Below are positions 59,648 to 61,572 of a stretch of DNA of 61,572 bases, piece after piece. Within the stretch, counting starts at the first letter, position 1, and each line of letters starts with the position of its first letter. The stretch is from Streptococcus sp. (GTDB lineage Bacteria > Bacillota > Bacilli > Lactobacillales > Streptococcaceae), in assembly GCA_030528055.1 (NCBI GenBank), contig JAUMZQ010000015.1, forward strand, positions 1-61,572. The letters are read 5' to 3'. Both the position numbers and the translations under genes were made by a program. The notes beneath the pieces are model-generated. The model ran no database searches and was not told where the DNA came from. It saw only the letters and a program-made list of their open reading frames with translations.

Positions 59648-59760
59648 GCTAGCCTCCGATTTCTCAATGGAACTATTATACTACAAATGCTAAGCCTTAG
59701 CAAAATCTTCATCCCTTGAATAACAATCCAAAGAAATACAACAGTCGAATTCTCATCAAT

Positions 59761-59790
59761 TAAAAATAGATGAGCATTTTACCCATCTAT
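59761..59790 (-). terminator. Terminator at the prs stop
   Basis: Minus strand ATAGATG-GGTAAAATGCT-CATCTAT followed by TTTTAATT. The stem begins at the stop codon of prs. Confidence 0.75.
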
Positions 59791-60761
59791 CAATAGTGTT
59801 TTTTCTCAACTCCAAATAAAGAAGAAAGAGGACGTTTTTCATGTGTTCGAATAATTGCTTCTGATAATAGCTTAGCAATTGAAATTTGTTTAATTTTATC
59901 AATCAATCGTCCCTCTGGAAGATAGATAGTATCTAAAACAACGAGTTTTTTAATAGCTGATTTTTCAATATTTTCCATAGCTGGACCAGATAAAACAGGA
60001 TGAGTACAACTAGCATAAACTTCCTTAGCACCCGCCTCTTTTAAAGCATCCGCTGCATGACAAATTGTCCCAGCTGTATCAATCATATCATCAATTAAAA
60101 TACAAGTTTTTCCCTCTACTTTACCAATGATGTTCATCACTTCACTCGTATTCATTTTATCTACATTACGACGTTTATCAATAATGGCAATCGGAGTCTT
60201 TAAAAATTCAGCTAACTTGCGCGCTCTAGTAACACCACCATGGTCTGGACTCACAACAACACAATCACTACCGACCATTCCCAAACGTTCAAAATAGTCT
60301 GCAATCAAAGGAGCTCCCATTAAATGATCCACTGGAATATCGAAAAATCCTTGAATTTGAGCAGCATGTAAATCGATTGTCAACATCCGATCAACCCCTG
60401 CAATCTCCAACATATTAGCCACAAGTTTAGAGGTAATTGGTTCACGCGCACGAGCTTTGCGATCCTGTCTCGCATAACCATAATACGGCATAACAACATT
60501 AACAGATTCAGCACTTGCACGCTTTAAAGCATCTACCATAATCAAGATTTCCATTAGATTATCATTAACTGGCGAACTAGTAGATTGCAAGATGTAAACA
60601 TCTTTTCCTCGAATAGACTCTTCAATATTTACCTGAATTTCACCATCTGAGAATTGACGAACCGTTGATTTCCCAAGTGGCAACCCAATCTCTTGAGCAA
60701 CTCGCTGAGCTAGCTCCTGATTCGAAGAAAGAGCGAAAAGCTTTAAATCAGAAAATGACAT
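59790..60761 (-). CDS. prs: Ribose-phosphate pyrophosphokinase
   Basis: 323 residues. Makes PRPP, the substrate of Pur[34 protein letters not shown], the catalytic DKRRN and the PRPP loop [13 protein letters not shown] are all present. A minus-strand AT-rich promoter region lies in 60780-60830. The rest of the 257-bp gap to the PcsB gene holds only the next terminator. Confidence 0.96.
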   Translation of the reverse strand: MSFSDLKLFALSSNQELAQRVAQEIGLPLGKSTVRQFSDGEIQVNIEESIRGKDVYILQSTSSPVNDNLMEILIMVDALKRASAESVNVVMPYYGYARQDRKARAREPITSKLVANMLEIAGVDRMLTIDLHAAQIQGFFDIPVDHLMGAPLIADYFERLGMVGSDCVVVSPDHGGVTRARKLAEFLKTPIAIIDKRRNVDKMNTSEVMNIIGKVEGKTCILIDDMIDTAGTICHAADALKEAGAKEVYASCTHPVLSGPAMENIEKSAIKKLVVLDTIYLPEGRLIDKIKQISIAKLLSEAIIRTHEKRPLSSLFGVEKKHY

Positions 60762-60962
60762 GATTTCCTCCAGATTCTAAATCATCATTTATTTCACTAA
60801 TATAATATTTCACACCTACCATTGTAACGTTTTTTGGGTCTTTTTTCAATAAAAATGAAAAGCAATTATCCAAATAAACAACTCTCCCCATCTTACTTTT
60901 AATCTTTTTGGTAAATATATAGAAAACCGTTCACAATAGTCAGGTGAATTTATCAAAACAAA

Positions 60963-61000
60963 CTAAAAAGATTGAAGAAAAACGTTATTTTCTTCAATCT
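60963..61000 (-). terminator. Terminator after pcsB
   Basis: Minus strand AGATTGAAGAAAA-TAACGT-TTTTCTTCAATCT, a perfect 13-bp stem, then TTTTTAG. Confidence 0.9.
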
Positions 61001-61018
61001 GATTATGTATTTTAACTA

Positions 61019-61572
61019 TTAATTTGGATAAATGTAAGTTACAGGTCCTTGTGCATTTACTGGGTTAAACCATCCGCGGTAATTTCCAATAGATTGTTGT
61101 CCTAAGTAGTTAGCTTCTGAAACTTGGATGCTTGTAGTAGATTGAACAGCTGTTACTACCGCAACGTGTCCATAACCACCATCGTTCCAACATGCAATTG
61201 CACCTACTTGAGGCTGTGATCCAGTACGGAATCCTGCCGCTGCTGCACTTGCAGCCCATTGTCCACCATTACCCCAGTAGTCTCCAGCCCAAGGTGCTAA
61301 TGTTTTAGCTCCCCAAGTACATTGACCAACAGGATAAGTTGAGGCAGTTGAACTATATGAAGGTGTTGCAGCACGTTGACTTGAAGTCGTAGCTGTGCTA
61401 GTAGATGCTGTTGACGGTTGTGAAACAGTCGCAACTACTTCTACGTTTGATGCACCAGTGTTAACTGCTTGAACTTGCGCTTGCAAATCTGTATTAGCAG
61501 ATGAACGAACAGCTTCTTGTTGTGCTTGTTGTTGTGCTTTGTACGCCGCTTCAGCCGCTGCCGCTTCAGCCG
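61019..61572 (-). CDS. pcsB: PcsB-type cell-division hydrolase, C-terminal part (5' end outside window)
   Basis: About 183 residues up to the window edge. From the edge it reads Ala/Glu/Gln-rich ([20 protein letters not shown]), the end of the coiled-coil region. A Thr/Ser/Ala linker and a full CHAP domain follow: [11 protein letters not shown] with the catalytic Cys, GYGHVAVV with the His, and [20 protein letters not shown]. PcsB splits peptidoglycan at the septum under FtsEX control. The signal peptide and most of the coiled coil are not in this window. The CHAP is close to that of LytF. Confidence 0.93.
   Translation of the reverse strand, partial: AEAAAAEAAYKAQQQAQQEAVRSSANTDLQAQVQAVNTGASNVEVVATVSQPSTASTSTATTSSQRAATPSYSSTASTYPVGQCTWGAKTLAPWAGDYWGNGGQWAASAAAAGFRTGSQPQVGAIACWNDGGYGHVAVVTAVQSTTSIQVSEANYLGQQSIGNYRGWFNPVNAQGPVTYIYPN

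Overview
The window is low-GC Firmicutes DNA and clearly from Streptococcus. It carries a pcsB-type CHAP gene, acpP-plsX-recO, the purine cluster purC-L-F-M-N/H/D/E/K/B, the bgaC-PTS-agaS-galM locus, mutSL-ruvA-tag-cinA-recA and ireB-ruvX-DUF1292-folC-cls-ccs4-nrdD. It also has ComX/SigX-type cin-boxes and a LytF-type fratricin. Gene order resembles the mitis/sanguinis groups. It is not S. pneumoniae: cinA-recA sits with ruvA-tag, no comAB lies before purC, and lytF is present. I do not assign a species. Almost everything is on the minus strand. No tRNA, rRNA, intact insertion sequence, prophage or CRISPR array was seen.

Region 1 (1-20466, minus strand) holds genome maintenance and housekeeping genes. 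From the right these are argR, mutS, mutL, an LmrP-like MFS exporter, ruvA, tag, cinA, recA, spx, a DUF1307-type lipoprotein, ireB, ruvX, a DUF1292 gene, folC, a small lipoprotein, cls, a 48-residue ORF, a Ccs4-like membrane protein and the start of nrdD. cinA-recA and the ccs4 unit each have a cin-box. nrdD has a pair of NrdR boxes forming a perfect 17-bp inverted repeat over its -35 region.

Region 2 (20590-25098, plus strand) contains argS, then a cystathionine lyase/synthase gene with an in-frame stop 34 codons before its natural end. A cystine-type ABC transporter (binding protein plus permease, no ATPase) follows. Two tandem YcxB-like genes and a structured, terminator-bounded non-coding stretch come next.

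Region 3 (26584-35376) is a catabolic operon: GH35 beta-galactosidase, mannose-family PTS EIIB/C/D/A, AgaS, a LacD-type aldolase and GalM. A GntR/UTRA regulator is divergent, and a near-consensus cre lies downstream of a canonical promoter.

Region 4 (35470-56304) is the purine pathway in two units. The first is purC-purL-purF-purM-purN-two GNAT genes-purH. The second is purD-purE-purK-[cassette]-purB, with a PurBox-like site at purD. Between the units lie the competence fratricin lytF (own cin-box) and a divergent DUF4767 gene.

The most notable item is the cassette between purK and purB. One gene is an RloC/PrrC-like ABC ATPase with a CxxC zinc-hook coiled coil and a C-terminal R-x3-E...H pattern like tRNA-anticodon nucleases. 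The other is a 317-residue protein with a PD-(D/E)xK nuclease motif. Its outer ends are fused to purK (TGATG) and purB (ATGA), so a probable defence system is read as part of a purine operon.

Region 5 (56461-61572) holds acpP, plsX, recO, an aromatic aminotransferase, prs and the 3' part of pcsB. The PcsB CHAP domain closely resembles that of LytF.
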